Positions 6,651 through 8,726 of a stretch of DNA of 8,726 bases are shown here, piece after piece. Made by a program: the position numbers and the translations under genes. Within the stretch, counting starts at the first letter, position 1. Each line of letters begins with the position of its first letter. The stretch comes from Alphaproteobacteria bacterium (lineage in GTDB: Bacteria > Pseudomonadota > Alphaproteobacteria > Sneathiellales > Sneathiellaceae), in NCBI GenBank assembly GCA_006226265.1, contig SBHH01000323.1:1-8726 (forward strand), written 5' to 3'. The notes under the pieces are model-generated. The model was not told the origin of the DNA. It did not search any database and saw only the letters and a list, made by a program, of their open reading frames with translations.

Positions 6651-8726
6651 TCCTCGCTCTCCTCGCCGCTCGACCATTCCTTGACGCGGGCCAGATGCTC
6701 ATAGTCATTGAAACGGTCGGGAAGGTCGGGACGCGGACGGCTGAGATAGGGGGTCGCCTGCCGGTCGAACTGGGCGATCAGTCGCTGCAAGCCATCATAA
6801 GCCTCCGCCGCCATGTCTGCGGCGGGCGGCGATTGTTTACCGCCCGCGGGGCGAAACTCGCCCGCCGGACTGCCGCCGCCAAGACGGATATAGGCAAGCT
6901 CCGTTACCTCGTCGCCCGCAAGCTCGGCAAAGCCGCCATGCTTGATCATTGCGGCTTCGAGCGCGAGCTGCGGTGTGACGCCGCTCTCCACTTCTTTGAC
7001 CGAGGGGAGGCTGCCCGTCTTGTAATCGAGGACCGAGAGCGTCCCCTCCATCATATGCCGGTCGATCCGGTCCGCTGTGCCCGAAAGAGTGAAAGCCCCC
7101 TGCGGCGCCGGAATTTCAATCGTGCCTTTCTTCTCGATCGCGCGGCTCCGGTAGCTTTCCCGCCGCGCCTCCTCAAATCCGATGAACCAGTCGGCGATCC
7201 GTTCGAACCTCGGCCACCAGAAGGCCCAGACGGCGGGATAGAGAAGCGCATCACCAAAGGCCTCCCGCCCATAATCGAGCAACAGATCGAACGCGTTCAC
7301 CGGGATTTCCACCGGATGTTCTCGGATAAAGCGTTCCAGCGCCGCATGGATAAATGTCCCCCTGTCGGCGGCGGACGGGTCCATGGCGATGTCATCGAGG
7401 GGGCGGAGCTTCAAAATTTCGCCCGCGAAGATCGAGTAGGGGTCCTTGATCCATTTCTCGATCCGGGTCACCGACAGGCGGCGAGGGCGCGCGGCAACCG
7501 GCGGGGTCGGGCGGGGCGGGAGGACGGGATGATAACCATCCGGCTGATCGAGCGCGGCCTGCCAGCGGGGCGCGCCCGTCTCTCCCTTATCGAGCGTAAG
7601 GCCCGATTTTTGCAAAAAGGCATCGAGACGGAGCAGCCAGCGCGAGGGCACGGTCGGCGTGCCGTCGATTTTCTCGGCGCGGGTCAGCACGACCTCCCGC
7701 GCGGCGAAGGCCTGCTGAAAGTCGTGGGCGGAGAGGCCAAGTCTCTGTTCGGGGAGCGGCAGGCCGAATTTTTCGCGCATCGGCCGGCTCATCCAGGGAT
7801 CGCTTGCGGCCTCCGGGGGCCAGCTTCCCTCATTGAGGCCGCCCAGGATCACGAGATCGGCGCGGCCGAGCCGTCCTTCAATGGGGCCCCAGATCTGCAG
7901 GCGCGGATGCTGCCCCTGACGCGGACGGACCATGCGCCCGCCCATCAGCACATCAAGAAGATCGGGCCAGGCATTTGGGGTTATCTCGCCCATCACATCG
8001 GCGGCGCGTAAGAGCTCGGACACAAAAGCCGCCGCCGCCTCGCCAAAGGCGCCGGCCCAGAGCGCGGGCTCCGCCCCCTCCCCGGCCATCGACAAATTCT
8101 CGGCAAAGCCGATGAAGTCCCGCACGAAGCCAGCAAAATCGACTGATCTTTCCCGCATCCACGCCATCATGGGCCGGGCTGTCTCCGTGAGGCCAGCGAA
8201 CCAGTCTTTCAACTCCTGATCTGTTTGAGCCGCATTGAGCGCCCGGGCGATGCCATCGAAACCCTCCCCGGGGCTCGGGCCCCGAAGGACGGCCAGTTCC
8301 AGCGCCCGGACATGACGGCGGAAGACGTCCGCCGATGCCCCGCCCGCCGCGAGCGGATGCTTGAGCGCCGCAAGAAGCGAGACGGGCGCCGCCCGATCGG
8401 CAAGAAGCCGCGCGATGAGACGGAGGAAGACGCCCGGCGGCGACTGGTCGAGGCCGACGCCCGCGCTGTCATCCACCTCGACATCCCAGCGTTTCAATTC
8501 GCTGCTGACGCGGCGGGACAGATCGCGATCCGGCGTGATGAGGACGGCGGTCCGCTCCGGCGTTTCCAGAGCTTCGCGCATCAGAAGGGCGATAACCTCC
8601 GCCTCGCTGCCCGCATCATGGCAATCGATCCGCCAGATGCCGGAAAGCGCATCGGGCGCGGGCGCGGGCGCTTCCCTCCAGCGGTCCGTCGTCTCCGCCG
8701 GGCGAAGGGCCTCGGAGAGAAGCATG
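6647..8726 (-). CDS. addB: Double-strand break repair protein AddB (N-terminus beyond the right edge)
   Basis: AddB partners AddA; it carries the second nuclease and, in known AddAB complexes, an inactivated helicase fold that reads Chi. Roughly the last 692 residues are visible. The Met at 8723-8725 is almost certainly internal, since AddB of this class is near 1000 residues and the Walker A region is missing here. Visible, counted from that Met, are IWGPIEGRLGRADLVILGGLNEGSWP (278-303, helicase-like motif V region), VLTRAEKIDGTPTVPSRWL (346-364) and a C-terminal nuclease with His460 (GTFIHAAL), Asp552 (GTADRID), Asp567/Lys569 (LDYKTG) and Gln586. The Cys-rich iron-sulfur motif of Bacillus AddB is absent: its first position is Asp in KWIKDPYSIF and the C-terminus ends YEHLARVKEW plus an acidic tail. 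The stop overlaps the addA start by four bases. Homology of these regions indicates the alphaproteobacterial AddB type. Confidence 0.95.
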   Translation of the reverse strand, partial: MLLSEALRPAETTDRWREAPAPAPDALSGIWRIDCHDAGSEAEVIALLMREALETPERTAVLITPDRDLSRRVSSELKRWDVEVDDSAGVGLDQSPPGVFLRLIARLLADRAAPVSLLAALKHPLAAGGASADVFRRHVRALELAVLRGPSPGEGFDGIARALNAAQTDQELKDWFAGLTETARPMMAWMRERSVDFAGFVRDFIGFAENLSMAGEGAEPALWAGAFGEAAAAFVSELLRAADVMGEITPNAWPDLLDVLMGGRMVRPRQGQHPRLQIWGPIEGRLGRADLVILGGLNEGSWPPEAASDPWMSRPMREKFGLPLPEQRLGLSAHDFQQAFAAREVVLTRAEKIDGTPTVPSRWLLRLDAFLQKSGLTLDKGETGAPRWQAALDQPDGYHPVLPPRPTPPVAARPRRLSVTRIEKWIKDPYSIFAGEILKLRPLDDIAMDPSAADRGTFIHAALERFIREHPVEIPVNAFDLLLDYGREAFGDALLYPAVWAFWWPRFERIADWFIGFEEARRESYRSRAIEKKGTIEIPAPQGAFTLSGTADRIDRHMMEGTLSVLDYKTGSLPSVKEVESGVTPQLALEAAMIKHGGFAELAGDEVTELAYIRLGGGSPAGEFRPAGGKQSPPAADMAAEAYDGLQRLIAQFDRQATPYLSRPRPDLPDRFNDYEHLARVKEWSSGEESEE
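6659..6664 (-). promoter_or_regulatory. Ribosome binding site that decides the addA start
   Basis: GAGGAG lies inside the end of addB, eight bases before the ATG at 6648-6650. That ATG shares four bases with the addB stop (ATGA), a usual arrangement for translational coupling. The upstream ATG at 6675-6677 has AAGGA directly touching it, which is too close to be effective. Confidence 0.6.

Noticed and set aside
6695..8011. A 438-codon open frame on the plus strand
   Set aside because: It is fully antisense to addB, whose motifs are clear, and shows the Arg/Gly/Ala-rich composition of a shadow frame without a supported ribosome site.
1..8726. Search for a defence island, toxin-antitoxin pair, CRISPR array, mobile element or other undescribed system
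   Set aside because: All but short gaps are filled by recognisable housekeeping genes, and no repeats of the right size, transposase motifs or paired small genes were seen. AddAB can degrade phage DNA, but it is a core repair enzyme and not a new system.

Overview
This window looks like ordinary chromosomal DNA from an alphaproteobacterium. The base composition is GC-rich. The strongest clue is the block addB-addA-trxA: the two nuclease-helicase proteins have the alphaproteobacterial form, with an AddB that lacks iron-sulfur cysteines, and in that class they are commonly followed by trxA. I cannot name a genus from sequence alone. No mobile element, prophage gene, CRISPR array, tRNA or rRNA was seen, and base use gives no obvious sign of recent transfer.

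Layout. From the left edge to about 232, the 5' end of a dusC-type tRNA-dihydrouridine synthase runs leftward out of the window from a GTG start. It is divergent from amn (346-1839, +), which encodes AMP nucleosidase. About 110 bp lies between them, holding a possible weak promoter and a hairpin just ahead of the amn ribosome site. All remaining genes are on the minus strand. An RdmC-like alpha/beta hydrolase (1848-2738) converges on amn with only 8 bp between the stop codons. Upstream of it are a strong intrinsic terminator (2768-2797), trxA (2817-3137) with a good sigma70-type promoter (3204-3232), addA (3243-6650) and the C-terminal two thirds of addB (6647 to the right edge and beyond).

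How the genes work together. AddB and AddA form the AddAB helicase-nuclease, which resects double-strand DNA ends for RecA loading; the 4-base ATGA overlap of their genes fits translational coupling. TrxA is the general cytosolic disulfide reductase. It has its own promoter between the addA stop and the trxA start, so it need not depend on addBA transcription. AMP nucleosidase splits AMP to adenine and ribose 5-phosphate, and DusC modifies tRNA; these two are housekeeping neighbours with no clear link to DNA repair.

I found no convincing undescribed system. The points most worth a second look are the choice of starts for addA and dusC, the hairpin carrying a CTGTCAT motif ahead of amn, the trxA promoter with an inverted repeat over its -35 box, the hydrolase sitting just beyond the trxA terminator, its cysteine cluster, the acidic and proline-rich linker of AddA, and the missing iron-sulfur cysteines of AddB.
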